DNA of 6,652 nt. Source: JALZAA01 sp036005605 (GTDB taxonomy: Bacteria; Actinomycetota; Acidimicrobiia; IMCC26256; JACDBD01). Under the pieces are notes generated by a model that had not been told where the DNA came from, did not search any database, and saw only the letters and a program-made list of their open reading frames with translations. The translations under genes and the position numbers were made by a program. Of this stretch, positions 1 through 6,341 are shown piece by piece (the first letter of the stretch is position 1; every line of letters begins with the position of its first letter). The stretch spans positions 1 through 6,652 of the forward strand of contig DASYQJ010000224.1 in assembly GCA_036005605.1 (NCBI GenBank), read 5' to 3'.

Positions 1-132
1 GTTCCCGTCGGGAAGGCGAGCGCCGAGATTCCCCGCCGTCCCCTCCACGAGGTTCGTCTTGAGCATCTCCTTGGCGACCCAGAGGACGGCTTCTTTCGTC
101 TCCTGCGCGGTCAGCTTGGTCTCCGGACTCAC
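1..132 (-). CDS. Class II (AraD/FucA-type) aldolase family protein, N-terminal fragment
   Basis: Forty-four codons are visible, from a GTG at 132-130 to the window edge; the rest lies to the left. The fragment has a predicted N-terminal helix (about residues 8-26) followed by LVEGTAGNLGARLPDGN (28-44). This resembles the phosphate-binding loop of class II aldolases and adducin-like proteins, usually written G-x-x-G-N-[IL]-S-x-R. Family members are metal-dependent aldolases or epimerases acting on sugar phosphates or sugar acids; the zinc-binding histidines would lie outside the window. The Ser normally after GN[IL] is Gly here (residue 37), so substrate or activity may differ. The start overlaps the stop of the upstream hydroxyacid dehydrogenase gene in a GTGA arrangement, with GGAGG at 144-140, which supports both the start and translational coupling. 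It is probably the third gene of the minus-strand operon. The substrate cannot be named. Confidence 0.72.
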   Translation of the reverse strand, partial: MSPETKLTAQETKEAVLWVAKEMLKTNLVEGTAGNLGARLPDGN

Positions 133-1106
133 GAGAGAACCTCCGGGTTCACGAGGTTGTCGGGCTTGCCCCCGCCGAGCAGCTGGGTCAGGCCGTCGGC
201 GATGAGCTTGGAGTGGTTCGCCTCCGTGTCGTACGTCGCGCCACCGATGTGCGGAGTGAGCACGACGTTCGGCATCGACTGGAGAGGATGATCTGTCGGG
301 AGGTGCTCGCCTTCGAAATGGTCCAGCCCCGCCCCGCCGAGCCGGCCGGACTCGAGCGCACCGACGAGCGCGTCCGTGTCGTGGAGCATGGCCCGGGCGG
401 TGTTGACGAAGATGGCGCCGTCCTTCATGCGGCCGAACTGGTCGGCGCCGATCATGCCCTGCGTCTCGGGTGTGACCATGGCGTGCATCGAGACCACGTC
501 GGCTTCGGCCAGGAGGTCGTCGAGCGTGTGGGTGGCGTCGTCGGCGTACGGGTCGTGCGCGATGACGCGCATGCCGAGCCCTTCGAGCCGCCACCGGGTA
601 GCGCGGCCCACGGCGCCGAGGCCGACGAGCCCCGCCGTGCGCCCCGCCAGCTGCCAGGCCCGGAATCGTTGATAGGGGATCGTGCCGTCGCGGTAGATCT
701 CGCCTTCGCGCACGTCGCGGTCGGCGCGGACCACACCGCGGTTGACGGCGAAGAGGAGCGCGACGGTGAGCTCGGCGACGGCGTCCGCGTTGCGGCCAGG
801 CGCCCGCAACACGGGGATACCGCGAGCGGTGGCGGCGGCCACGTCGACGTTGTTGGGGTCGCCGCGGCAGGAGCCGACGGCGACGAGGGGGAGGTCGAGG
901 ACCGGGCCCTTGACCGAGTCGCTCTCGACGACGACCACGTTCGCATCTTCAGCCTCGATGCGCTCGGCGAGCTGCTCCGAGTTGTAGATGCGCAGTGGTT
1001 GCTGCTCGATCCACGGGTCGTAGACGACGTCGGCGAGGCGCTCGAGCGTGTCGAGCCCTTCACCGCGGAACGGCGCCGTGACGAGCGCCTTGGGTCGATC
1101 GGGCAC
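129..1106 (-). CDS. D-isomer-specific 2-hydroxyacid dehydrogenase (phosphoglycerate dehydrogenase-like)
   Basis: This 325-residue cytosolic NAD(P)-dependent oxidoreductase would interconvert a 2-hydroxyacid and a 2-oxoacid. An N-terminal substrate-binding half (about 1-100) is followed by a Rossmann domain (about 101-290) and a returning C-terminal helix. The nucleotide loop G162-L-G164-A-V-G167 and the acidic D185 at the end of the second strand (IAHDPY) favour NAD over NADP. The catalytic triad is complete: R238 in VNTAR, E267 in LDHFEGE and H286 in TPHIGG. Length fits single-domain family members; there is no ACT domain. It starts at GTG 1106-1104, with an AGAGGA ribosome-binding stretch at 1118-1113. 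It follows the SRPBCC gene by 15 nt and overlaps the aldolase start by 4 nt, so it is the middle of an operon. The aldolase suggests a sugar-acid or hydroxy-acid route. Not serA: it is short and lacks biosynthetic neighbours. Family assignment is firm; substrate is unknown. Confidence 0.9.
   Translation of the reverse strand: MPDRPKALVTAPFRGEGLDTLERLADVVYDPWIEQQPLRIYNSEQLAERIEAEDANVVVVESDSVKGPVLDLPLVAVGSCRGDPNNVDVAAATARGIPVLRAPGRNADAVAELTVALLFAVNRGVVRADRDVREGEIYRDGTIPYQRFRAWQLAGRTAGLVGLGAVGRATRWRLEGLGMRVIAHDPYADDATHTLDDLLAEADVVSMHAMVTPETQGMIGADQFGRMKDGAIFVNTARAMLHDTDALVGALESGRLGGAGLDHFEGEHLPTDHPLQSMPNVVLTPHIGGATYDTEANHSKLIADGLTQLLGGGKPDNLVNPEVLS
140..144 (-). promoter_or_regulatory. Ribosome binding site of the class II aldolase gene, inside the preceding gene
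   Basis: GGAGG on the minus strand lies 7 nt before the GTG at 132-130. It sits inside the last codons of the hydroxyacid dehydrogenase gene (Pro-Glu-Val of the C-terminus), and the GTG overlaps that gene's TGA. This decides the aldolase start and suggests that ribosomes terminating on the first gene re-initiate on the second. Confidence 0.7.
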
Positions 1107-1121
1107 GCGGCTTCCTCTCGG

Positions 1122-1634
1122 CTACGTCTCGGCGTGCTTCTGGGCGGGCGCGTCGTGTTCCACGAGGTCGGAACGGTACTCGGGGTGCGCGGAGAGCCAC
1201 TCGCCGGCTCGCCGCATGCTCTCCTCGTTCTTCTTGTTGATGAACCCGTAGATCGGGCCCTCGAACCACTTCCACGGCGCCTTCGTGAGGTGGTAGCGCT
1301 CCTCGAAGTGAAAGCGCGTCCGGTTGGGCCCGATCGGCTCCAGGCGGACCTTGCCGGTCTGGTCGTTGCCGGCGTCCCTCGAGATCATCGTGTACGTGTA
1401 CCCGCGCTCCGGCTCGACGTCGGTGACCAGCTCGAGAGCGGAGCCTTCGCGACCGAAGGGCATCTCGTAGATCACGCGGCGGAGACGCCCGTTGTGGTGC
1501 TCGTCGCCGGGCCAGAGGACGTCGACGCGCTTGACCATGGGCGCGTAGTCGGTCCAGCGCTCGTAGTCCTGGAACAGGGCCCAGACGCGCGCCGCCGAGT
1601 GCGGTATGTCGAACGAGTACCGGTGTTCCCGCAC
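1122..1634 (-). CDS. SRPBCC (START/Bet v1-like) family protein
   Basis: This 170-residue soluble protein has the shape of the polyketide cyclase/dehydrase and lipid-transport (SRPBCC) superfamily. It opens with a strand and helix, HRYSFDIPHSAARVWALFQDYERWTDYAPMVKRVDVL (split as 4-20 and 21-40), the usual start in which an Ala-x-x-Val-Trp-x-Leu helix precedes an aromatic-rich loop. Strands run through about 48-112, and a long C-terminal helix (about 128-148) closes the cavity. The last 20 residues are polar and probably disordered. The fold binds hydrophobic small molecules or acts as a cyclase or hydrolase; no catalytic residues can be assigned. No signal peptide or membrane segment is seen. 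It starts at GTG 1634-1632 behind a purine-rich AGGGGGA and stops 15 nt before the hydroxyacid dehydrogenase start, so it is the first gene of the minus operon. The family call is fairly firm; the role is unknown. Confidence 0.8.
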   Translation of the reverse strand: MREHRYSFDIPHSAARVWALFQDYERWTDYAPMVKRVDVLWPGDEHHNGRLRRVIYEMPFGREGSALELVTDVEPERGYTYTMISRDAGNDQTGKVRLEPIGPNRTRFHFEERYHLTKAPWKWFEGPIYGFINKKNEESMRRAGEWLSAHPEYRSDLVEHDAPAQKHAET

Positions 1635-1716
1635 GATGTCCCCCTGCTGCCCTCGGGCTGTCGTCGCCGTTCCCTGACTATCGTGTCAGGTTCGCGAGGC
1701 AGGCAGGAAGGCGCCC
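1635..1716. promoter_or_regulatory. Divergent promoter region between the two operons
   Basis: This 82-bp spacer separates the GTG of the SRPBCC gene (minus) from the ATG of the crotonase gene (plus), so promoters for both operons probably lie here or run into the adjoining gene starts. On the plus strand TATCGT (1679-1684) fits a loose TANNNT minus-10 box and would give a short leader to the AGGAAG ribosome-binding site at 1705-1710. On the minus strand GATAGT overlaps the same place. I see no convincing minus-35 box for either. The region also holds the palindrome listed separately. Confidence 0.55.
1673..1690. promoter_or_regulatory. Candidate operator, palindrome CCTGAC-N6-GTCAGG
   Basis: Perfect 6-bp arms (CCTGAC at 1673-1678, GTCAGG at 1685-1690) surround a 6-nt spacer. 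An 18-bp dyad of this kind is typical of homodimeric repressors such as TetR-family proteins that control acyl-CoA genes in actinobacteria. It covers the only TANNNT-like minus-10 candidate on the plus strand, where a bound repressor would block initiation. It ends 26 nt before the crotonase start codon. No regulator gene is in the window, so the binding protein is unknown, and a chance palindrome cannot be excluded. Confidence 0.4.
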
Positions 1717-2526
1717 ATGCCCATCCACTACGAACGGGACGACGATCACATCGTCCGCATCACGATCGATCGGCCCGAGGCCCGCAACTCGGCCGACATG
1801 GAGCACTTCAAGCAGCTCCGGATGGCGTGGGAGCGCTTCGACGACGACACCGACGCGTGGGTCGCCGTCATCACCGGCGTGGGCGACGCCTTCTTCACCG
1901 GCGCCGACCTCAAGAGGTACGTCCCCGAGATCACCAAGGTCGCCGAGCGCATTCAGAACGAGGGGCTCAGCGAGGTAGACGGTTACCGGCTCGACGACGG
2001 CACGAAGTCGGTGCTGCGCGGGGCGAAGATCTGGAAGCCGATCATCGCGGCCGTGAACGGCTTCTGCACCGCCGGCGGGATGGAGATGCTGGGTGGCGTC
2101 GACATCCGCGTCGCGTGCCCGGAGGCGCAGTTCGCGGTGATGGAGCCCAAGCGCGGCTTGTTCGCTGGGGGAGGGACCACGGTGCGACTCCCGCGCCAGA
2201 TCCCGTTCCCGTACGCGATGGAGTTCCTCCTGTGCGCCGACCTCATCCCGGCCCAGCGCGCGTACGAGATGGGGCTGCTCAACGCGATCGTTCCCCGCGA
2301 GGAACTGCTCGACAAGGCGTACGAGTACGCGCACCGCATCACCGCCAACGCGCCGCTCGCCGTGCAGGCGACGAAGCAGAGCGTGTGGGAGGGTCTGGGG
2401 ATGAGCCTGCGCGACGCGTACAAGAACGAGAGCCAGCTCAGCTCGATGATCTTCCAGACCGAGGACGCCAAGGAGGGCCCCAAGGCGTTCGCCGAGAAGC
2501 GCACGCCGAACTGGCAGGGGAAGTAA
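1717..2526 (+). CDS. Enoyl-CoA hydratase/isomerase (crotonase) family protein
   Basis: This 269-residue protein has the full crotonase fold at the usual length. Seen in order: DRPEARNSA (18-26) of the CoA-binding region; FFTGADLKRY (59-68), with A63 giving one oxyanion-hole amide; and KPIIAAVNGFCTAGGMEM (107-124), with G121 giving the second. Both acid/base residues of hydratases are present: E123 in GGME and E143 in FAVMEPKRG. The C-terminal EDAKEGPKAFAEKRTPNW (249-266) is the common tail that closes over acyl-CoA. The expected reaction is hydration of a 2-enoyl-CoA to a 3-hydroxyacyl-CoA, or a related crotonase reaction, in the cytosol. It starts at ATG 1717 with AGGAAG 6 nt upstream and is the first gene of the plus operon. 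The thiolase-like gene begins 2 nt after its stop, so expression is almost certainly coupled. Both glutamates favour a true hydratase over an isomerase or hydrolase; chain specificity is unknown. Confidence 0.92.
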   Translation: MPIHYERDDDHIVRITIDRPEARNSADMEHFKQLRMAWERFDDDTDAWVAVITGVGDAFFTGADLKRYVPEITKVAERIQNEGLSEVDGYRLDDGTKSVLRGAKIWKPIIAAVNGFCTAGGMEMLGGVDIRVACPEAQFAVMEPKRGLFAGGGTTVRLPRQIPFPYAMEFLLCADLIPAQRAYEMGLLNAIVPREELLDKAYEYAHRITANAPLAVQATKQSVWEGLGMSLRDAYKNESQLSSMIFQTEDAKEGPKAFAEKRTPNWQGK

Positions 2527-2528
2527 CG

Positions 2529-4055
2529 GTGGCCGCCGTCGACCCGCGTGCGCCGTGCCTCATCGGCGTCGGCCAGCAGACGTGGCATCCGGGAGATGTA
2601 GGGGACGAGGGCGCGCCCGAGCCCCTCGCGATGTGGGAGGACGTCGCCCGCGTCGCCGCCGACGACACGGGCGTCGCGAGCTCGGCCGTGCTCGACCGCC
2701 TCGACAGTCTGCAGATCGTGTACTGCCAGACGTGGCAGTACGACGACCCGACGGCGCGGCTGGCGGCCCGCCTCGGCGTCGAGCCGCGGCACACCTACTA
2801 CTCGGGCATCGGCGGGACGACGCCGCAGGTCTTGGTGAACGGAGCCGCGGAACAGGTGCTGTCCGGTGAGCTCGACGTGGCGTTGATCTGCGGCGCCGAG
2901 GCGCTCGCCACCCAGCGGCGGTACAAGCGCCGCGGTGAGCGCTACCCGTACAGCTTCAAGCCGGACGAGCGGCGGCCGTTCCCGTGGGAGGCGCCGTTCC
3001 ATCCGGCCGAGGTTGCCCACGAGGTGTTCCAGGCGTGGCTGACATTCGCGATCTTCGACAACGCCCGGCGCGGCCATCTGGGTGTGGGCCTCGACGAGTA
3101 CCGCCGGCAGCTGGGCGACCTGCTGGCGCCGTTCACCGACATCGCCGCCGCCAACCCGCTCGCGTGGTTCCCGGTGGCTCGGTCGGCCGAGGAGATCATC
3201 ACGGCCACGCCCGAGAACCGCATGGTCGGCTACCCGTACACGAAGTACATGATCTCGATCATGGACGTTGACATGGCGGCCGCCGTGCTCGTCGCCAGTC
3301 ACGAGGCCGCCGACGCGTTGGGTGTGCCGCCGGAGCGACGCGTCTACCTGCGCGGGTGGTGCTACGCGACGGACCCGATCTACCTCGCCGAGCACGACGA
3401 GATGTGGCGCTCGCCGGCGATGGCGGCGGCGGCGCGTGAGGCGCTGCGTGTCGGCGGCGTCGGCGTCGACGACGTCGCCCACCTCGACGTGTACAGCTGC
3501 TTCGGGAGCTCGGTGAACTTCGCGCGCGACGCGCTGGCGTTGCGTGACGGCGATTCGCGATCGCTGACGGTTACCGGTGGGCTGCCGTACCACGGGGGCG
3601 CGGGCAGCGACTACATGACGCACTCGATCGCGACGATGGCGGACGTCCTGCGCCGCGATCCCGGCTCGTACGGGCTCGTCAGCGGGGTGGGTATGCACAT
3701 GACGAAGCACGTCTACGGGCTCTACTCGTCGTCGCCAGGCCGGGTTGCGCCGCCCGTGCAGGAGCGGGTGCAGGCGGCCGTCGACGGGGAAGGGAAGCGT
3801 GCGATTCGCGACGTGTACGACGGCGCTGCCACGGTGGCCGCGTACTCTGTCGTGCACGGTAAGGACGGCGAGCCGGAGTGGGGCGTCGTCATCTGCGACG
3901 TTCCCGAAGGCGACCGGGCCTACGGCAAGGTCGTCGACGCTGACATGCTGTCGTCGATCGAACGCGACGAGCTCGTCGGGCGCAAGGTCACGCTGACCCC
4001 GACCGAGGTGGAGACGGCAGCGGGCAAGCAGACGATGAACGTGGCGACAGAATGA
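2529..4055 (+). CDS. Thiolase-like protein (SCP2/TLP1-like) with extra C-terminal domain and no catalytic cysteines
   Basis: This 508-residue protein has a thiolase fold over about residues 8-400, followed by an extra domain (about 405-508). That layout matches actinobacterial type 1 thiolase-like proteins (TLP1), which carry an added C-terminal beta-rich domain. Thiolase landmarks are recognisable: LSGELDVALICGAEAL (111-126), DVYSCF (320-325, where NEAF stands in true thiolases), GGLPYHGG (350-357, the GHP region) and LVSGVGMHM (383-391). At the nucleophile site, however, the sequence reads GGTTPQ (95-100), with Gly where Cys is expected. The usual Cys-x-Gly near the end reads V-S-G (384-386), so the second cysteine is also gone. 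Ordinary thiolysis is therefore unlikely; a CoA-binding, retro-aldolase-like or scaffold role is possible. The start is GTG 2529, with AGGGGA upstream inside the crotonase gene, and a 2-nt gap. Many databases would label it acetyl-CoA acetyltransferase, which overstates what is known. Confidence 0.88.
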   Translation: MAAVDPRAPCLIGVGQQTWHPGDVGDEGAPEPLAMWEDVARVAADDTGVASSAVLDRLDSLQIVYCQTWQYDDPTARLAARLGVEPRHTYYSGIGGTTPQVLVNGAAEQVLSGELDVALICGAEALATQRRYKRRGERYPYSFKPDERRPFPWEAPFHPAEVAHEVFQAWLTFAIFDNARRGHLGVGLDEYRRQLGDLLAPFTDIAAANPLAWFPVARSAEEIITATPENRMVGYPYTKYMISIMDVDMAAAVLVASHEAADALGVPPERRVYLRGWCYATDPIYLAEHDEMWRSPAMAAAAREALRVGGVGVDDVAHLDVYSCFGSSVNFARDALALRDGDSRSLTVTGGLPYHGGAGSDYMTHSIATMADVLRRDPGSYGLVSGVGMHMTKHVYGLYSSSPGRVAPPVQERVQAAVDGEGKRAIRDVYDGAATVAAYSVVHGKDGEPEWGVVICDVPEGDRAYGKVVDADMLSSIERDELVGRKVTLTPTEVETAAGKQTMNVATE

Positions 4056-4087
4056 TGTGTTGGTGACGAAAAGAGGGCGGTAACGCG

Positions 4088-5389
4088 ATGGCCTGGGATT
4101 TCTCGACCGAGCCCGAGTTCCAGCAGAAGCTCGACTGGATCACCGAGTTCGTAAGCACCGAGGTCGAGCCGCTCGACCTCGCGTTCAGCTCGCACCTGGT
4201 CTACGACAAGGACCATCCCGTCCACGAGAAGGTGGTGCGGCCGCTCCAGGACGAGGTGCGGGCGCGTGACCTGTGGGCGTGCCACCTCGGGCCGGAGCTC
4301 GGCGGCAAGGGGTACGGGCAGCTCAAGCTGGCGCTGATGAACGAGATCCTCGGCCGCTCCAACTGGGCGCCGAGCGTGTTCGGGTCGCAGGCGCCCGACT
4401 CGGGGAACGCCGAGATCATCGCCCACTACGGCACCGAGGAGCAGAAGGAGAAGTACCTTCAGCCGCTCCTCGATGGCCGCATCTCGTCCTGCTACTCGAT
4501 GACCGAGCCACAGGCGGGGTCCGACCCGCAGCAGTTCCGCTGCCGTGCCGAGCGCGACGGCGACGAGTGGGTCATCGACGGCGAGAAGTGGTTCTCGTCG
4601 AACCTGCGATACGCCAAGTTCGCGATCGTGATGGCGATCACGGATCCGGACGTCCCCGTCTACCAGGGCGCGTCGATGTTCCTGGTGCCGACCGACACAC
4701 CGGGCGTCAACATCGTTCGCAACGTCGGTCTCGGGGGAGAGAGCGAAGGCGAGGGCTCGCATGCGTACGTCCGGTACGAGGACGTGCGGGTGCCGCCCGA
4801 GAACCTGCTCGGCGGCGAGGGGCAGGCGTTCGTCATCGCGCAGACGCGCCTCGGCGGCGGTCGCATCCACCACGCAATGCGGACCATCGGGACGTGCCAG
4901 CGGGCGTTCGACATGATGTGCGAGCGGGCGCTGAGCCGGGAGACCCAGGGCGAGGTGCTGGCGAAGAAGCAGATGGTGCAGGACGCGATCGCGGAGTCCT
5001 GGATCCAGCTGCTCCAGTTCCGGCTCCAGGTCCTGCAGGCGGCGTGGACGATCGACCAGGTCGGCGGGCACAAGTCCCGCACAGAGATCGCGGGCGTGAA
5101 GGTGGCGACGCCGAAGGTGATGCACGACGTCGTGTACCGGGCGATGCACATCCACGGTGCGCTGGGAGTGTCGAACGAGATGCCGTTCGCCGGCATGTGG
5201 CTGGCGGCGCCGATCATGGGCATCGCCGACGGGCCCACCGAGGTGCACAAGGTGACGATCGCCCGCCAGGTGCTGAAGCGGTATCAACCGTACGAGGGGC
5301 TGTTCCCGCCTGCGCACCTGCCGGAGCGACGGGCCGAGGCCCGCGCGAAGTTCGCCCACCTCCTCGACCTCGAGGTCGGCAACCTGTAG
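4088..5389 (+). CDS. Acyl-CoA dehydrogenase family protein (ACAD10/11-like)
   Basis: This 433-residue flavoprotein would introduce a 2,3-double bond into an acyl-CoA and pass electrons to ETF. The helical N-terminal domain (about 1-130) is followed by the beta-domain signature CYSMTEPQAGSDP (135-147) and DGEKWFSSN (164-172), which contact FAD and substrate. The C-terminal helical domain includes LGGGRIHHAMRTIG (255-268), AMHIHGALGVS (352-362) and ADGPTEVHK (380-388). The GRIHH and ADGP-x-EVH motifs point to the ACAD10/11-like branch. Where many dehydrogenases have the catalytic Glu of an E-G-T motif, this one has D381-G-P, usual in that branch and a candidate catalytic base. Length is normal. 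The start is ATG 4088 with AGAGGG about 10 nt upstream, 32 nt after the thiolase-like stop; it is the last gene of the plus operon. A strong hairpin begins 8 nt after the stop. The chain length or modification of its substrate is unknown. Confidence 0.92.
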   Translation: MAWDFSTEPEFQQKLDWITEFVSTEVEPLDLAFSSHLVYDKDHPVHEKVVRPLQDEVRARDLWACHLGPELGGKGYGQLKLALMNEILGRSNWAPSVFGSQAPDSGNAEIIAHYGTEEQKEKYLQPLLDGRISSCYSMTEPQAGSDPQQFRCRAERDGDEWVIDGEKWFSSNLRYAKFAIVMAITDPDVPVYQGASMFLVPTDTPGVNIVRNVGLGGESEGEGSHAYVRYEDVRVPPENLLGGEGQAFVIAQTRLGGGRIHHAMRTIGTCQRAFDMMCERALSRETQGEVLAKKQMVQDAIAESWIQLLQFRLQVLQAAWTIDQVGGHKSRTEIAGVKVATPKVMHDVVYRAMHIHGALGVSNEMPFAGMWLAAPIMGIADGPTEVHKVTIARQVLKRYQPYEGLFPPAHLPERRAEARAKFAHLLDLEVGNL

Positions 5390-5397
5390 TCGCGGCC

Positions 5398-5440
5398 GAT
5401 GCGTGCAGGGAGCCCGCTCAGCGGGCTCCCTGCACGCATC
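5398..5440. terminator. Perfect 43-nt palindrome, probable bidirectional terminator
   Basis: The 21-nt arms (5398-5418 and 5420-5440) are exact reverse complements around a single central base, C5419. As RNA this folds into a stem of about 20 bp with a TCA loop, rich in G+C. It starts 8 nt after the stop of the plus-strand acyl-CoA dehydrogenase. No T-tract follows on either strand, as is common for high-GC actinobacterial terminators. The same bases encode the last seven residues and stop codon of the convergent nuclease gene. A decayed copy lies at 6308-6350, so this may be a repeat-family member as well as a terminator. Confidence 0.8.
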
Positions 5441-6341
5441 TCAGCACCGCTTCGGGGTGGTCGCGCACGTCCTCCCAGGTGAAGCGGAGAACTCGCCAGC
5501 CGAGCGCCACGAGTCGGTTCTCTCGGTTTCGATCACGTCGGAGCGCTTTCTGACTGGAGTGATACGCGGCGCCGTCGAGTTCGATCGCGAGTTTGACGTC
5601 CGGATATGCGAAGTCGACTCGCGCCGTCGAGCCGTTCACAGCGATTTCGAACTGCGGCGTGGGGGTGGGCACACCGGCCTCGCGTAGGAGCTGACGGAAG
5701 CGCGTCTCGAGGACGCTCTCTGCTGGACGGTCGGACTCGAGCTGGGATGCAAGCACGCTGCGCGCACGGTTCGCGCCTGGACGGAGGTCACCGAGTTCTT
5801 CGAGTCGACGCCAGATGGGCGCGATTTCAAGGAGATTCCTCCTACGACCCTCGTCGAGTATCTCCTCGAGGGCTGGAGCGGAGAGCACTACGGCCAGATC
5901 CAGGAACGTGCGGACCGGTCGGGTGACCGGGATGCCATCGATCTGGGTGACGTCCAGTTCTGTCAGGTGGTAGGACTCGTGCCAAGTGATGTCTGCGTAG
6001 CGTCGCCGCTGATGTCGCAGAGCCGTGACCTCGATGATCTCGGCCGGCACGCCCGGAAGCTCCCAAAGGAGCGCGGCCGACCTATGCGAAGCCACGGCTG
6101 GTCCGAGCAAGCACGCGGCCATGAGCCGTTGCTTCAAGGACGACGGTGTGCCGGCGAACCGGTACGCGCCAAAGTCGACTGTTTCCCAGACTCTGGATGC
6201 GCGCCGGCGCGAAATGGCGCTGGCGCTGAAGCCAGCCTCGATGGCCTGACGGCGCGTGAAGACACCATGCTGTCGCTTGGCATGACGGCTGATGATCACG
6301 TCGCGCTGATGCGTACCACGTGTTCGCTGAGCGGGCTCCAT
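5418..6341 (-). CDS. AbiEi-like winged-helix plus DUF559 endonuclease-like protein
   Basis: The 307-residue product has two parts. Residues about 16-65 (RHAKRQHGVFTRRQAIEAG, then an Arg-rich recognition-like helix and GAYRF) resemble the winged-helix N-terminus of AbiEi-type antitoxins. Residues about 205-305 match DUF559, a Vsr-like PD-(D/E)XK nuclease domain: AESVLE (207-212), VDFAYPD (242-248), AIELDG (252-257) and GWRVLRFTWEDV (281-292). D243, E254 and D256 are candidate metal ligands, so the nuclease core looks intact. This architecture recurs as solitary genes in actinobacteria; its function is not established, though defence or selfish-gene roles are plausible. No AbiEii toxin is adjacent. 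The ATG at 6341 lies inside a repeat and has no ribosome-binding site; GTG 6299-6297 (codon 15) would start at the conserved domain and may be the real start. The gene follows the minus-strand dehydrogenase by 30 nt and has lower G+C than its neighbours. Confidence 0.82.
   Translation of the reverse strand: MEPAQRTRGTHQRDVIISRHAKRQHGVFTRRQAIEAGFSASAISRRRASRVWETVDFGAYRFAGTPSSLKQRLMAACLLGPAVASHRSAALLWELPGVPAEIIEVTALRHQRRRYADITWHESYHLTELDVTQIDGIPVTRPVRTFLDLAVVLSAPALEEILDEGRRRNLLEIAPIWRRLEELGDLRPGANRARSVLASQLESDRPAESVLETRFRQLLREAGVPTPTPQFEIAVNGSTARVDFAYPDVKLAIELDGAAYHSSQKALRRDRNRENRLVALGWRVLRFTWEDVRDHPEAVLRCVQGAR

Noticed and set aside
1655..1684. A full minus-35/minus-10 promoter for the plus operon.
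   Set aside because: Only a loose TANNNT is present; nothing like TTGAC stands at suitable spacing, so only a promoter region is reported.
213..2528. Very long open frame on the plus strand running into the thiolase-like gene from far upstream.
   Set aside because: It is antisense to three recognisable minus-strand genes and out of frame with the crotonase. Its translation is Arg/Val/Asp/His-rich with no known domain. Stop codons are rare in unused frames at this G+C. The real gene starts at GTG 2529.
1983..3857. Long minus-strand open frame opposite the crotonase and thiolase-like genes.
   Set aside because: Low-complexity Arg/His/Val composition and full overlap with well-supported genes mark it as a shadow.
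3920..5359. Long minus-strand open frame opposite the acyl-CoA dehydrogenase.
   Set aside because: No domain is recognisable, and the plus-strand frame carries all dehydrogenase motifs.
5418..6341. Frameshift or pseudogene in the nuclease gene.
   Set aside because: One uninterrupted frame covers both domains and the nuclease residues are intact. Only the exact start is uncertain.
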